64,000 bases of DNA, from contig NZ_WHVV01000010.1 of NCBI RefSeq assembly GCF_009650995.1, forward strand, positions 62,001 to 126,000, given 5' to 3'. This stretch comes from Sporosarcina cascadiensis (GTDB lineage: Bacteria > Bacillota > Bacilli > Bacillales_A > Planococcaceae). Below the pieces are notes generated by a model. That model made no database searches, was not told the origin of the DNA, and was given only the letters and a program-made list of their open reading frames with translations. A program made the position numbers and the translations under genes. Positions 16,567 to 26,186 of the stretch are shown piece by piece (position 1 is the first letter of the stretch; every line of letters begins with the position of its first letter).

Positions 16567-17694
16567 ATGCACAGCTGGTACAGTATTTTTCCAAAAAGCC
16601 CATGGCTCAGCATTTATGCATGGGTGGTATTTTGTATTTTACCTTTCTTTTATATTTTACGAAGTGCGTCACCGATGGGGTTATTAATCGGTTTCACGCT
16701 TCTGGTGTTCTTCTTTTTATCTTATTACTTTTCCGTGAAATCAGACAGCGGCCTCATGTATATGTGGATCAGTTTTGAGATTGTCATCACCGTTTTGATG
16801 ACTCTGTTGTTTGGATATGTATACCTATCTATATTTATTGCTTTTTTTATTGGGAATATCCGGAATCCGGTAGGTTTTTTTATCGTTTATGGTTTGCATA
16901 TTGCTATTTTGATCGGAGCAGTCGTTGCAGGATTCTTTATTGAAATTGAATTGTTTCTTTCGCAGATTCACTTCATTATTCTGGCAATCATCGGGGTCGT
17001 GCTGCTGCCGTTTAATCTATATAACCGTCAAAGACGCGATCGGCTGCAGGATCAGCTGATACTTGCAAGACAGCGTATATCAGAGCTGACGATTGTGCAG
17101 GAGCGCGAACGGATTGCAAGGGATCTTCATGACACGCTGGGGCAAAAACTGTCAATGATTGGGCTGAAAAGTGATTTGGCAGTACGATTAATGGAACGAG
17201 ATATCGAATCTGCTAAAGCAGAGCTCCAGGATATACGTCAGATTTCCAGCACCGCATTAAAAGAAGTCCGAGTGCTCGTCAGCGGGATGCGCCGAGTCAA
17301 ATTGAAGGATGAATTGGTCCGTGTAGAGCAATTATTGAGAGTGGCGGAAATCGAAATAGAACTTGAAGGTGATCCGAATTTTCCGGATATGTCACCGATT
17401 GTAGAAAACGTATTGGTTATGTGCCTGAAGGAAGCGATCAATAATGTTGTCAAGCACAGCTACGCAAAGCATTGTTGCATCGCTTTTCAACGGACCGAAA
17501 AAGAATTTCGGATTATTGTGAAAGATAACGGAATAGGAATTGCGCAAAATGGGGTGAATCTGCCCGGTAACGGACTGGAAGGAATGGAAGAGCGCCTGGA
17601 GTTCGTTAACGGCAACCTTTCTATTTCCAGTCAGGAAGGGACACAATTGAAGATTACAGTTCCCGCTGTTCTGAAACAAATAAAGGAAGGGTGA
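16567..17694 (+). CDS. desK: Sensor histidine kinase DesK (membrane-fluidity sensor)
   Basis: 375 aa. About five membrane spans fill residues 10-150. A charged linker and the HisKA_3 dimerisation helix follow, with ERIARDLHDTLGQKLS; the histidine is residue 188, the same number as the phosphorylated histidine of Bacillus subtilis DesK. The C-terminal ATPase has IKDNGIG-like VKDNGIGIAQNG and GNGLEGMEER boxes. It phosphorylates DesR when the bilayer stiffens. The start lies 8 bp after AAGGGTGG. desR begins 6 bp after its stop. Confidence 0.92.
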   Translation: MHSWYSIFPKSPWLSIYAWVVFCILPFFYILRSASPMGLLIGFTLLVFFFLSYYFSVKSDSGLMYMWISFEIVITVLMTLLFGYVYLSIFIAFFIGNIRNPVGFFIVYGLHIAILIGAVVAGFFIEIELFLSQIHFIILAIIGVVLLPFNLYNRQRRDRLQDQLILARQRISELTIVQERERIARDLHDTLGQKLSMIGLKSDLAVRLMERDIESAKAELQDIRQISSTALKEVRVLVSGMRRVKLKDELVRVEQLLRVAEIEIELEGDPNFPDMSPIVENVLVMCLKEAINNVVKHSYAKHCCIAFQRTEKEFRIIVKDNGIGIAQNGVNLPGNGLEGMEERLEFVNGNLSISSQEGTQLKITVPAVLKQIKEG

Positions 17695-17700
17695 TTACAT

Positions 17701-18312
17701 ATGATCCGCATTGTGATAGCAGAAGACCAAGGAATGATGCTGGGTGCGCTGGGGTCGTTATTAAATTTAGAAGATGATATGGAAGTAATCGGCATGGCGA
17801 AAAACGGTCAGGAAGCAGTGAAACTAGTGAAAGAACTGAAGCCTGATATTTGTATAATGGATATAGAGATGCCGATCAAGACAGGTTTAGATGCTGCGGA
17901 AGAACTGCAGGATGAAGAGTGCCAGATCATTATCCTGACTACTTTTGCGAGAGCGGGGTATTTTGAACGCGCACGGAATGCAGGTGTCCGCGGCTATTTA
18001 CTGAAGGATAATCCAATTGAAGAACTGGTGAAATCCATTCATTCCATCATTAAGGGACGCCGTATTTATGCTCCTGAATTAATCGATCTGGCTTTTGATA
18101 TGAAGGAAGAAGATAAGAATCCGCTGACAGAGCGTGAAGAGCAAGTACTAAAGTTAATTTCAGAAGGAAAAACGACCAAACAAATTGCGGCGGAGTTATT
18201 TTTATCACCCGGTACAGTGCGTAATTATGTGTCGACGATCTTGGATAAGCTCGGCGTGCGAAACCGGATTGAGGCGATTTCAATGTTTCAGGAGAAGGGC
18301 TGGTTTAAATAA
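17701..18312 (+). CDS. desR: Response regulator DesR (NarL/LuxR family)
   Basis: 203 aa. The receiver domain has an acidic pocket (AEDQ), phospho-acceptor Asp54 in CIMDIEMP, and conserved Thr and Lys (LTTFAR, LLKDN). The C-terminal LuxR helix-turn-helix has PLTEREEQVLKLISEGKTTK and LFLSPGTVRNYVSTIL. It activates the desaturase promoter when phosphorylated. GGAAGGGTGAT precedes the ATG. A mobile element with an 8-bp target duplication is inserted 10-18 bp after its stop. Confidence 0.93.
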   Translation: MIRIVIAEDQGMMLGALGSLLNLEDDMEVIGMAKNGQEAVKLVKELKPDICIMDIEMPIKTGLDAAEELQDEECQIIILTTFARAGYFERARNAGVRGYLLKDNPIEELVKSIHSIIKGRRIYAPELIDLAFDMKEEDKNPLTEREEQVLKLISEGKTTKQIAAELFLSPGTVRNYVSTILDKLGVRNRIEAISMFQEKGWFK

Positions 18313-18330
18313 ATTTCATTTTAATAAAAT

Positions 18331-18807
18331 GGCTCTTCACCAAAACATGTGCTTGATAATCAATTTAATGAGCAGTTTGAGATGGGATTGCGCAGAATAG
18401 GATGGTAAATGGGAGGATACCGTTTCCCTGCGTTTCAGGAATTTTTATATGAATGGCAGTCATGAGCATGCTATTTGAGTTTATTACGTAAGAAGTGGCG
18501 TTTCATGCAATACTTAGCATTCTGCAAAGGCTTAAATTCTTGTGTTGAATGCATTTGTAAAGTCGAGAAACGGGAACACTACCAACTAAATCCACACTCT
18601 GCAAAAAAAGCAACATGTTATACTTTCCCCACATCAGCGAAGGCGCAACTGCGGGGTAGGCCGTTGCTATGAGACAACTGGCGTGTTCTTCGCCAGATGG
18701 CTCATAGCGTAAGGCAATCCCCCAGCGCCGAAGCGGGTTTAAACTGCAGCATGATTTTCGCAATACATACATGACAAGTTTTCAAGAACTGATTTTGGGG
18801 CAGATCC
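18331..18807. mobile_element. Transposase-less inverted-repeat element (477 bp) with 8-bp target duplication
   Basis: The left end reads GGCTCTTCACCAAAAC. The right end, on the opposite strand, reads GGATCTGCCCCAAAAT, an imperfect inverted repeat. AATAAAAT is duplicated exactly on both sides (18323-18330 and 18808-18815). No transposase reading frame is inside. Much of the interior is found, in opposite orientation, in the element at 35117-35809. GGCTCTT-type ends with 8-bp AT-rich duplications resemble ISL3-family elements; that link is inference. Confidence 0.88.
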
Positions 18808-18839
18808 AATAAAATTAATGTAAGGAAGAGGTGTCTGGT

Positions 18840-20153
18840 ATGAACGACCAGGATCGAAAAGCATGGCTGGAGAAGGAGCCTTTATTGCAGCAAGTGGCAG
18901 AAATGAAAGAAGTGCTATGGCGAAACCCGTCTGTGCAGCCGGTGAACAGGGCGATGGAGAAAACGTCTCTGACACGCGAAAAGGTAGAAGACGCACGTCA
19001 GAGACTCGAACGATTTGCTCCGTACCTGGAAAAAGTATTTCCTGACACTGCTGTTAATCGGGGCATCATTGAATCGCCCCTCACTTCCATTCCTGCAATG
19101 AAAAGAATGTTGGAGCAGCAGTATAAGTTGAAGATAGCCGGTATGCTGATGCTGAAGCAGGATAATGCTCTGCCGATTTCAGGTTCTATTAAAGCACGCG
19201 GCGGTATTTACGAAGTGTTGAAACATGCAGAAACACTGGCGCTTGACCATCAATTAGTAAATGACACGCAAGATTATCGGCAATTCGCCGAACCGGTCTT
19301 CAAAAGTCTATTTGCGCAGCATAAAATAGCTGTAGGATCGACAGGGAACCTAGGACTGAGCATCGGCATCATGAGTGCAAAGCTGGGTTTTAATGTAACT
19401 GTACATATGTCTGCAGATGCAAAGCAATGGAAGAAAGATTTATTGCGGTCAAAGGGTGTTGAAGTCATAGAGTACGAAGATGACTACAGTAAAGCGGTGG
19501 AAGAAGGAAGGCGCCAGGCGCAGGAAGATCCATTCTGTCATTTTATAGACGATGAAAATTCAACTGATCTTTTTATGGGCTATGCAGTCGCAGGCGAGCG
19601 TGTTGCCGCGCAGCTGAAAGCACTGCATATCAAAGTAGATCGAGAGCATCCGCTTTTTGTTTACTTGCCTTGCGGAGTAGGCGGAGGGCCCGGCGGAGTC
19701 GCATTTGGTTTAAAACTGGCTCTCGGCGACCACGTACATTGTTTCTTTGCCGAGCCGACGCATTCGCCGTGCATGATGATCGGAATGGCAACGGGACTGC
19801 ATGATCAAGTATCAGTTGCCGATTTTCATTTGGACAATAAAACTGCGGCTGACGGACTGGCAGTAGGCACTGCTTCTGCATTCGTCGGAAAAACAATGGA
19901 ACCCTTCCTGGCCGGATGCTACAGCGTTGCAGATCATACGTTATTCAAGTTATTGAAAAACCTGGCAGACAGTGAAGATATCTGGCTGGAACCATCTGCG
20001 CTCGCAGGCATGACAGGTCCTGTCAAGGTTATAGAGTCTCACGTCCCAGAGGCAAATTCCGAAAAAGCCGTGCATCTTGTCTGGGGCACAGGAGGAAATA
20101 TGGTGCCTGAAGAGGAAATGCAAAGCTATTATGATCAAGCCGGGAAACAATGA
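18840..20153 (+). CDS. dsdA: D-serine ammonia-lyase (D-serine dehydratase)
   Basis: 437 aa PLP enzyme of the type II fold that deaminates D-serine to pyruvate and ammonia. [11 protein letters not shown] carries the Schiff-base lysine; [11 protein letters not shown] binds substrate and phosphate; [15 protein letters not shown] is the glycine-rich loop; CMMIGMATG and WGTGGNMVP complete the family pattern. Start: ATG 18840 after AAGGAAGAGG; GTG 18831 overlaps that site. The ribosome site lies just outside the mobile element; without the insertion the gene would be only about 42 bp from desR. Confidence 0.92.
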   Translation: MNDQDRKAWLEKEPLLQQVAEMKEVLWRNPSVQPVNRAMEKTSLTREKVEDARQRLERFAPYLEKVFPDTAVNRGIIESPLTSIPAMKRMLEQQYKLKIAGMLMLKQDNALPISGSIKARGGIYEVLKHAETLALDHQLVNDTQDYRQFAEPVFKSLFAQHKIAVGSTGNLGLSIGIMSAKLGFNVTVHMSADAKQWKKDLLRSKGVEVIEYEDDYSKAVEEGRRQAQEDPFCHFIDDENSTDLFMGYAVAGERVAAQLKALHIKVDREHPLFVYLPCGVGGGPGGVAFGLKLALGDHVHCFFAEPTHSPCMMIGMATGLHDQVSVADFHLDNKTAADGLAVGTASAFVGKTMEPFLAGCYSVADHTLFKLLKNLADSEDIWLEPSALAGMTGPVKVIESHVPEANSEKAVHLVWGTGGNMVPEEEMQSYYDQAGKQ

Positions 20154-20175
20154 TTTTATTTCCCGGGAAATCGAC

Positions 20176-20226
20176 AAAAACAGCGGTTCAGAGAGTTATG
20201 CTACATAACTTTCTGAACCGCTTTTT
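20176..20226 (+). terminator. Terminator after dsdA
   Basis: A long stem: GCGGTTCAGAGAGTTATG pairs with CATAACTTTCTGAACCGC around a 3-base loop, flanked by A and T runs, so it may work in both directions. Confidence 0.92.
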
Positions 20227-20251
20227 AAAATTAAATGGTATTTACTATAGT

Positions 20252-20385
20252 TGCTCATAGCATGTCAATGAATGATCATAAACGTTTTCCAGCCGATCAA
20301 ACGAGGCTGACGGGCGCTCCTAGTCATTAGCCGTCCGATCATAGCAACTCAATGCATGATCATAAACCCGCTATGGACGCTCATA
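20252..20385 (+). repeat. 21-bp phased repeat array, locus 3 (seven units, two degenerate)
   Basis: Cores at 20252, 20273, 20294, 20315, 20336, 20357 and 20378 read TGCTCATA, TGATCATA, CGATCAAA, CGCTCCTA, CGATCATA, TGATCATA and CGCTCATA. The period stays exactly 21 bp through the two degenerate units. The array lies between the dsdA terminator and the convergent thiW stop codon. In-frame stops occur in both the frames that stay open at other loci, which argues against protein coding. Confidence 0.88.
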
Positions 20386-20427
20386 GCCTCGCAGAGTTTT
20401 CATCAATTCCCCATATCTCGCTAAAAT

Positions 20428-20916
20428 TCAGTGCAAATCCTGAAATAACTTCAGCTTCAGCAGTCTTGGTACCAGTAAAAGGCCGATAACGGAACCGCTT
20501 ACTGTCGACACGAGAAACGGAGGCAAGAAGAAGAAAGCTGTAACAGTCGTACCCATCAGAATCTTTGCATAAGGTACGGCAAACACAGGTGCGATAAAGC
20601 CTGTGCCGATTATTTCACCTATGCCGGCTGTCCAATTCCGTTTGTACCTCTGATAACACAGCCCGGCTAACAGTGCACCGATCATTCCGCCGGGAAGCGC
20701 CAGCAAAGAACCGGTTCCTGTCAGGATTCGCACCAATCCAGTCACAAAGGCCACTAGCACCGCTGCGCCCGGCCCCATGACGATTGCCACGATTACGTTG
20801 ACGGCATGCTGAATAGGATAGGCTCTCGCTATTCCCGCCGGAAATGAAACAAAGGCAGAGCCGGCAACAGCAATTGCCGCAAACATCGTCATAAAAACCA
20901 TTTTTCTTGTATTCAT
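20428..20916 (-). CDS. thiW: Thiamine-precursor ECF transporter S component ThiW
   Basis: 162 aa, five to six membrane spans with short loops, the layout of an ECF S component. It is the last gene of the operon thiM-thiD-thiE-thiW, where ThiW is thought to bring in a thiazole precursor that ThiM phosphorylates. No ECF ATPase or T component is in the window; the shared module is expected elsewhere. A CGAGGTTGCG-type ribosome site precedes the ATG and the gap to thiE is 7 bp. Confidence 0.85.
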   Translation of the reverse strand: MNTRKMVFMTMFAAIAVAGSAFVSFPAGIARAYPIQHAVNVIVAIVMGPGAAVLVAFVTGLVRILTGTGSLLALPGGMIGALLAGLCYQRYKRNWTAGIGEIIGTGFIAPVFAVPYAKILMGTTVTAFFFLPPFLVSTVSGSVIGLLLVPRLLKLKLFQDLH

Positions 20917-20923
20917 CGCAACC

Positions 20924-21586
20924 TCATTTATTTAGAATTAATGTAATTTCTTTAGAAAAAGACTTTGCTGCTTCCTGAGGGTTTTCAGCGGAAGCGATGG
21001 CTGAGATGACCGCCACGCCGTCTGCGCCGGCATGCAAGGCGGGGATGAGGTTAGCCAAGGAAATGCCGCCGATTCCTACAATCGGCATGTCAGGAAAAGC
21101 ACTGCGCATTTCTCCAATCAATTCGGGGCCTACAACAACGGAAGCATCTAATTTCGTCGCAGTCGGATAAACCGGGCCGATTCCAACATAGTCAGCTCCG
21201 ATTGCTTCAGCAAGCTTCATTTCATCCAGATTGTGGGTAGAGACGCCGAGCCATTTATCAGGACCGATGCGCTTGCGTACAAGAGCCGCCTGTTCATCGT
21301 CCTGCCCTACATGGACACCGTCAACATTAAGGGCTAACGCAAGATCAACGTCATCATTGATAATGAAAGGAACGCGGTAAAGCCGGCACAATGCCTGACA
21401 CTTTTTTGCAAATCCGAGCAGCGCATCTCCCTGCAACGCATTTTCTCCCTTTTCACGCAGCTGGAAGCAAGTAATTCCGCCGCGGAGGGCAGCCTCTAAA
21501 ACAGCCAGTGGCTCCTGATTGTGTACATTCGGGGTACCCATAATAAAATACAGACCCATCGCTGTCCGCACGTCTGCCCTGCGCAT
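20924..21586 (-). CDS. thiE: Thiamine-phosphate synthase
   Basis: 220 aa TIM-barrel enzyme joining HMP-pyrophosphate and thiazole phosphate to thiamine phosphate. Motifs: LYFIMGTPN, FQLREKGE, FIINDDVDLALALNVDGVHVGQDD (pyrophosphate site), GVSTHNLDE, DYVGIGPVYPTATK and VGIGGISLAN. The ATG at 21586 lies just after the thiD stop, with AAGGAG inside the end of thiD, so the two are translationally coupled. Confidence 0.95.
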   Translation of the reverse strand: MRRADVRTAMGLYFIMGTPNVHNQEPLAVLEAALRGGITCFQLREKGENALQGDALLGFAKKCQALCRLYRVPFIINDDVDLALALNVDGVHVGQDDEQAALVRKRIGPDKWLGVSTHNLDEMKLAEAIGADYVGIGPVYPTATKLDASVVVGPELIGEMRSAFPDMPIVGIGGISLANLIPALHAGADGVAVISAIASAENPQEAAKSFSKEITLILNK

Positions 21587-22402
21587 TTAGTGCATCTCCT
21601 TTTTTAGCTGACCGTAAGCCCAGTGATTTGTCGGTCCATGGCCAGAACCCAAGCGTAAGCCGTGTTCAATAGCGGCTTGGATAAATTGTTTTGCTTCTGC
21701 AACTGCATCAGTCATAGAATAGCCCTTTGCAATAAATCCGGCCAAGGCTGCCGCAAATGTACAGCCGGTCCCGTGGGTGTCTTTCGTCTGCACCCAAGGA
21801 GTTGTCATTGTGAAAGATTGCCCTTCACAATCAAGATAGTAATCCTTTGCTTCGAGTACGTCGCAGCGATGTCCGCCTTTTAAAATGACCGCATGTGCCC
21901 CCATACTAATGATTTTCTGTGCAGCATGCTGAATGTCTTCATCGCTGACAATTTTCATTTTCGTGAATACTTCTGCTTCTGGAATATTGGGCGTGATGAT
22001 TGCAGCTATCGGTATTAGATGATCTTTCATTGCTTGGATTGCTTCTTGCTGCAATAACGAATGACCGCCTTTTGCGATCATAACAGGATCGATTATAAGA
22101 GGGAAAGGTGGATATTCCTTCAATACAGCAGCAACAGCAATGATAATTTCAGCTGAAAACAGCATCCCTGTTTTACATGCTTTTACATCAAAATCATCCA
22201 AGACAGCACGTATCTGGGCTGTGACGCCGTCCGTCGGCACAGGATAGACGCCGTGAACGCCATGAGTGTTTTGTGCAGTTACAGCCGTCAGAACAGAAGT
22301 GCCGAACACGCCAAGTTCTTGAAAAGTTTTCAGATCTGCCTGGATTCCGGCGCCGCCTCCGCTGTCTGATCCTGCAATAGTCAATGCTACATTTACTGTC
22401 AA
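21587..22402 (-). CDS. thiD: Hydroxymethylpyrimidine (phosphate) kinase
   Basis: 271 aa ribokinase-fold enzyme that phosphorylates HMP twice. N-terminal [42 protein letters not shown] and [16 protein letters not shown] (ATP/anion hole) are all present. The start is a TTG after AAGGGGG; no better ATG exists upstream. It sits 23 bp after thiM and overlaps the thiE ribosome site. Confidence 0.95.
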   Translation of the reverse strand: MTVNVALTIAGSDSGGGAGIQADLKTFQELGVFGTSVLTAVTAQNTHGVHGVYPVPTDGVTAQIRAVLDDFDVKACKTGMLFSAEIIIAVAAVLKEYPPFPLIIDPVMIAKGGHSLLQQEAIQAMKDHLIPIAAIITPNIPEAEVFTKMKIVSDEDIQHAAQKIISMGAHAVILKGGHRCDVLEAKDYYLDCEGQSFTMTTPWVQTKDTHGTGCTFAAALAGFIAKGYSMTDAVAEAKQFIQAAIEHGLRLGSGHGPTNHWAYGQLKKEMH

Positions 22403-22425
22403 TGAAAAAACCCCCTTACTCCTAG

Positions 22426-23196
22426 TTACACTAAAAACGTGTTATTGTTCCGATCCAGTGTATGTAATGTGTTTAAGAAATTTACTGCGAAATCGCCGGG
22501 TCCTGCTGAAATACCGGCTGAAACTTCGCCTGCCCGTTTATAAAATGAAAGCGCATCAGCAGCTGCTTCCAGCGGCGATTCGCTTCCTACTGCCAGGAAA
22601 GCACCAACTACTGAGCTTAGCAGACAGCCTGTTCCAGTGATCTCAGTCATAGAAGGATGTCCGCCTTCAATAAACAATGAACGATGACCGTCCGTAACGA
22701 TATCTGTTTGACCTGACACAGCAACTAAACAACTGTGGCCGATGGCAACCTTTTTCGCGATTGCTTCTATATCTGCGCTGCCTTCTCCCGCATCTACGCC
22801 TTTCGCTTTCCATGGGACATCGGCTATGGCTGCGAGTTCACCGGCATTGCAGCGGATGAGGGTGACATCAACTTCAGCCAGCACTTTGAGAACGCTTGCT
22901 TTTCGAAACGCTGTAGCTCCAGCACCGACAGGATCAAGCACGACAGGATTTCCGGCTGTTCTTGCACTGTTGCCGGCGAGGATCATGGCATCGACAGTTT
23001 GCTGCTTCAGCGTGCCGATATTCAAAATACTGCAGGAAGCAATTTTTGCGATATCTTCAGCTTCTTCTATTGCATCCGCCATTACAGGCGATGCACCGAT
23101 TGCGAGCAGTCCATTTGCTTGAAAGTTTGCCACTACAAAGTTCGTGATGCAATGAACGAGCGGCTGTTCTTTTCTAAGATGTTGAATTAGCTTCAT
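22426..23196 (-). CDS. thiM: Hydroxyethylthiazole kinase
   Basis: 256 aa. Salvages thiazole by phosphorylating it. Motifs: [29 protein letters not shown] at the N-terminus, [13 protein letters not shown], and the anion hole [17 protein letters not shown]. The start at 23196 is set by GAGGAAGGG; the longer frame runs into the riboswitch terminator and is not used. First gene of the thiamine salvage operon, directly under a TPP riboswitch. Confidence 0.95.
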   Translation of the reverse strand: MKLIQHLRKEQPLVHCITNFVVANFQANGLLAIGASPVMADAIEEAEDIAKIASCSILNIGTLKQQTVDAMILAGNSARTAGNPVVLDPVGAGATAFRKASVLKVLAEVDVTLIRCNAGELAAIADVPWKAKGVDAGEGSADIEAIAKKVAIGHSCLVAVSGQTDIVTDGHRSLFIEGGHPSMTEITGTGCLLSSVVGAFLAVGSESPLEAAADALSFYKRAGEVSAGISAGPGDFAVNFLNTLHTLDRNNNTFLV

Positions 23197-23230
23197 GTTT
23201 CCCTTCCTCTCAATAAAGGTATATATACAA

Positions 23231-23252
23231 AAAACCCATACAAAGATGGGCA
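23231..23252 (-). terminator. Riboswitch-linked terminator before thiM
   Basis: On the minus strand CCCAT-N6-ATGGG is followed by TTTTTTG, just after the TPP aptamer. It fits an attenuator in which ligand binding stops transcription before thiM. Confidence 0.8.
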
Positions 23253-23263
23253 GGGTATGAAAA

Positions 23264-23360
23264 CTACCCACTTCCCTCCGCTAGCAAGTACTAGATCAGG
23301 TTCCAAGGGTTTGCAAGACAGCATCTCAGCTCGTAAAAATTAAAGCACCCCTAGTGGTGA
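23264..23360 (-). ncRNA. TPP riboswitch (THI element)
   Basis: The minus strand carries the aptamer landmarks in order: ACTAGGGGTGC, GCTGAGAT, ACCCTTGGAACCTGATCTAG, TTGCTAGCG and AGGGAAGTGG. It precedes thiM and the salvage operon, and would shut it off when thiamine pyrophosphate is plentiful. Confidence 0.97.
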
Positions 23361-23555
23361 ATATGATTCAGATACATTAATTGTATCATAAAATTTTATA
23401 AAGGATAAAACCAGACAGGAATGTGAAGGATAAATAATATAAAATGATCGGTTGAGCACAAGAAAAACGGCATGGCAACTAAGTCGGAAGATGTATAATT
23501 GTCTGAAGTGAAACAGAAGATTTATGCATACTAGATAAAAAGGAGCAGATGATAA

Positions 23556-24752
23556 ATGAAACCTTTATTTGAAATTCAAAGTATGACCCATTCGTTAGAT
23601 GAACTGACTTTTTCTTGGAGTGATGCAGGAGGATATTACCGTGTCTATAAAAACGAGCAACAAGTATATGAAGGAACAGCTGCGGAATTTACAGACGGAG
23701 AATTAGATCCGAGACATCCGTTTCAATACACAGTTGAGCGTGTAGAGGATAATCAGGTCAGGGACGTCATTGTGATGCAGACCTCCGCGCTGACGCCGAC
23801 TATGGAAGGCGAGCATCCTTTGCAGCGGCTCGTCATCACGACTATTGCCGCCGCTTCACAAATCGCACTGTCCTGGGAATGGATCAAAGGAGTGAAGAAG
23901 TTCGATATTTACCGAAATGGCAAGTATTTGCAGACGGTAGAAGACAATCGCTTCATTGACCGGGAATGCTCTTTATCTGAGTCCGTTACCTACAGCATTT
24001 CAGGTACACGCCCGTTGATTGACAGTAATCATCGAATGAATGTCAGCAAGTCGATTGCGGCGAAAGTATTTGACGCTGTTACACCGAATAATCCTGAGAG
24101 CGAACCGACGAAGGAAGTCTATACGTTTACTGTACACGTGAAACGCCGCGATCAATTACTGCAGCCGGTCGCAAAGCGGAAAAAGGCAAAGCAGTTAGAC
24201 CAATGGAAATTCCGTTATACCACATTTTTGAAAGAAGATATCCTGAAAAATCCGAATCTGCTTTCGCCGTTGCCTTATTTTACTGGAGATGACCGTGATT
24301 TCGACCCGGAAGGAAAGAGTTTTCGGACGCGGGTGAACATGGAAGGGCAGTTTGACGGCAAGGAAAGCCCGCTTCAATTCACGAAATCAGTCGGTCCGTC
24401 GATTGGGCTGAACTATTTAAAGCGGTATAAACGCCACGGTCATGCATCAGTGGACGGAATTGTAATTAAGCGTCTTGAAGGTGAGCCGAAAGAAATCAAT
24501 TTTGAGATTAACCATGATGTAGGTAATCCGCTCACTGCTTCACCGCCGATTCACTATGAAGTGAAAGGCCATCTGGACCGCGAAGGAAATATTGACTTGG
24601 TGGGCTATCATAACAATGCGCCTCATCATGAAATCTATCTGTCGCTTGACGATGCGGACTGGCAGACGATTCATCGCTCAGAAAGTGATGGGCTGGCATA
24701 TTTATCCGGCGTGCCAGGGGATAATTATTGGCGTTTTATGACATGTAATTAA
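23556..24752 (+). CDS. Protein with fibronectin III-like repeats and a DUF3238-like C-terminus
   Basis: 398 aa, no signal peptide or membrane span. Two N-terminal beta-sandwich repeats, residues about 5-80 and 90-170, share the pattern W-x-YRVYKN / FDIYRNGKYLQTV. The rest (from about 185, FTVHVKRRDQLLQP, GDDRDFDPEGKSFRTRV, HYEVKGHLDREGNIDL) resembles DUF3238, of unknown function. AAAAGGAGCAG precedes the ATG. It stands alone between the thi operon and a convergent two-component pair. Confidence 0.7.
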   Translation: MKPLFEIQSMTHSLDELTFSWSDAGGYYRVYKNEQQVYEGTAAEFTDGELDPRHPFQYTVERVEDNQVRDVIVMQTSALTPTMEGEHPLQRLVITTIAAASQIALSWEWIKGVKKFDIYRNGKYLQTVEDNRFIDRECSLSESVTYSISGTRPLIDSNHRMNVSKSIAAKVFDAVTPNNPESEPTKEVYTFTVHVKRRDQLLQPVAKRKKAKQLDQWKFRYTTFLKEDILKNPNLLSPLPYFTGDDRDFDPEGKSFRTRVNMEGQFDGKESPLQFTKSVGPSIGLNYLKRYKRHGHASVDGIVIKRLEGEPKEINFEINHDVGNPLTASPPIHYEVKGHLDREGNIDLVGYHNNAPHHEIYLSLDDADWQTIHRSESDGLAYLSGVPGDNYWRFMTCN

Positions 24753-24757
24753 ACAGG

Positions 24758-24784
24758 AAAAAGCCGCTTATTGAGCGGCTTTTC
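24758..24784. terminator. Bidirectional terminator between convergent genes
   Basis: AAAAGCCGC-N7-GCGGCTTTT; A and T runs on both sides serve the DUF3238-like gene and the histidine kinase gene. Confidence 0.9.
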
Positions 24785-26186
24785 ATTTTGGCAGACGGAT
24801 GGAAAATTTCGTTCCCTGACCTTTTTCGCTATGCACTTCAATGGTGCCTCCATGGAGAATAACTAGCTGTTTAACAATTGACAGACCAAGCCCGAATTCA
24901 CCATACGGAGTGGAAGTCCTGGACATGATCGCCTTATAGAAGCGGTCCCATATCTGTTCAATTTCTTCCGGGTCCATGCCGATTCCTGTGTCTTCAATTT
25001 CTAAAATAGTTTCAGAGGCCGTTTCATCGCCTCTCAATGTAATGGTGCCATTTTCACAAAACTGAATACTGTTTTTCGTGATATTTATGAGGATTTGCAT
25101 CAAGCGGTCATAATCCGCCTTGACTGACAGTCGATCAGACGCATCGACAATCAGCTTGTTTTGACGTTCCTCAGCTGCGGATTCGAGTTGGTCGGCTGTC
25201 ATTTCAAACAGTTCCTTTACAGGTAAAGCCTGTTTATTCAGCTGGATTTGATTGGCCCGAATTTTTTCGTAATCAAGATTCTCATTGACCAGACGAATGA
25301 GCCGTTTGGATTCCTCCTGAGCCAATCGAAGCGCTTTATCCTGCTCCTCAGCAGAAATCATATGCTCCCGCAGGCCTTCGATTATTCCGCGGATTGTCGT
25401 AAGCGGCGTGCGCAGTTCATGGGAGACATCCGCCATGAATTGCCGTCTGCGATTCTCTAGAGAGTCGATTTCTGTCATCGAAGTTTCCAGTTTTTCAGCC
25501 ATTTCATTGAAGTCTTTAGATAGTTCGCCGATTTCGTCAAACTCTGATGAAGGCACCCGGACTGTATAGTCGCCGCCAGAAACAGCTGCAGCCGCTTTTC
25601 TCAGCCGCTGAATTCTGCGGACATGAAGAATAGACAGCAGTCCGCTAAGCAGCAGAGCCAGAAGAACGCCTGCCCCAGTCGTATAGAGGACGTAATGATT
25701 CATCTTCGAAATAATTGCGCTCGATCCGGTGATAGGGGACGTCAGCAGGATGCCGCCAATAAACTGCTGTCTTTCAAAGTATGGCAGCAGCACGAATGTA
25801 ACTGCCTCATCAAAGCGTTTGAGCTCCTGTCTGACTGTCACTGACTGACCATTTTGCAATGCATTCCATTCTTCCTGATTCAGTTCGATTAACGCAGTCT
25901 TCAGCCCGGTGGAATAAATGATGGAAGATCGTCCATTGAACAGGCTGTATTGGATCGACCGGGCATCTAAGACATGGCCGTAGGATTTCAAAATAGATTC
26001 TGTTCCGCGATTGCTTTGGCGCAGGTCGGATAAAATTGCCTGTCCATATGTTGTAAGTTCATCTGTTTTTTGTTCGTAAACTACGTTTTCCAAGTAATGT
26101 GTCAGCAATAGACTGAGTACCAGAACAGTCAGCAAAATGACGCTGAAGTGACTGAGCAGCTGCTGATAAAATGTTTTAATCTTCAT
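24783..26186 (-). CDS. Sensor histidine kinase (HAMP, HisKA, HATPase)
   Basis: 467 aa. Two membrane spans (residues about 12-30 and 165-185) bracket an extracellular sensor region. HAMP follows (around LRKAAAAVSGGDYTVRVP), then the HisKA box FMADVSHELRTPLTTIRG with the phospho-histidine, an N box with ITKNSIQFCENG, and G boxes DTGIGMDPEE and GEFGLGLSIVKQLV. Its start overlaps the stop of the response regulator gene by 4 bp. The signal is not deducible; htrA and a ger operon upstream on the same strand are the only hints. Confidence 0.9.
   Translation of the reverse strand: MKIKTFYQQLLSHFSVILLTVLVLSLLLTHYLENVVYEQKTDELTTYGQAILSDLRQSNRGTESILKSYGHVLDARSIQYSLFNGRSSIIYSTGLKTALIELNQEEWNALQNGQSVTVRQELKRFDEAVTFVLLPYFERQQFIGGILLTSPITGSSAIISKMNHYVLYTTGAGVLLALLLSGLLSILHVRRIQRLRKAAAAVSGGDYTVRVPSSEFDEIGELSKDFNEMAEKLETSMTEIDSLENRRRQFMADVSHELRTPLTTIRGIIEGLREHMISAEEQDKALRLAQEESKRLIRLVNENLDYEKIRANQIQLNKQALPVKELFEMTADQLESAAEERQNKLIVDASDRLSVKADYDRLMQILINITKNSIQFCENGTITLRGDETASETILEIEDTGIGMDPEEIEQIWDRFYKAIMSRTSTPYGEFGLGLSIVKQLVILHGGTIEVHSEKGQGTKFSIRLPK

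Noticed and set aside
18475..18672. 65-codon open frame inside the 477-bp element
   Set aside because: No ribosome site or recognisable domain; it corresponds to non-coding interior sequence shared with the other element.
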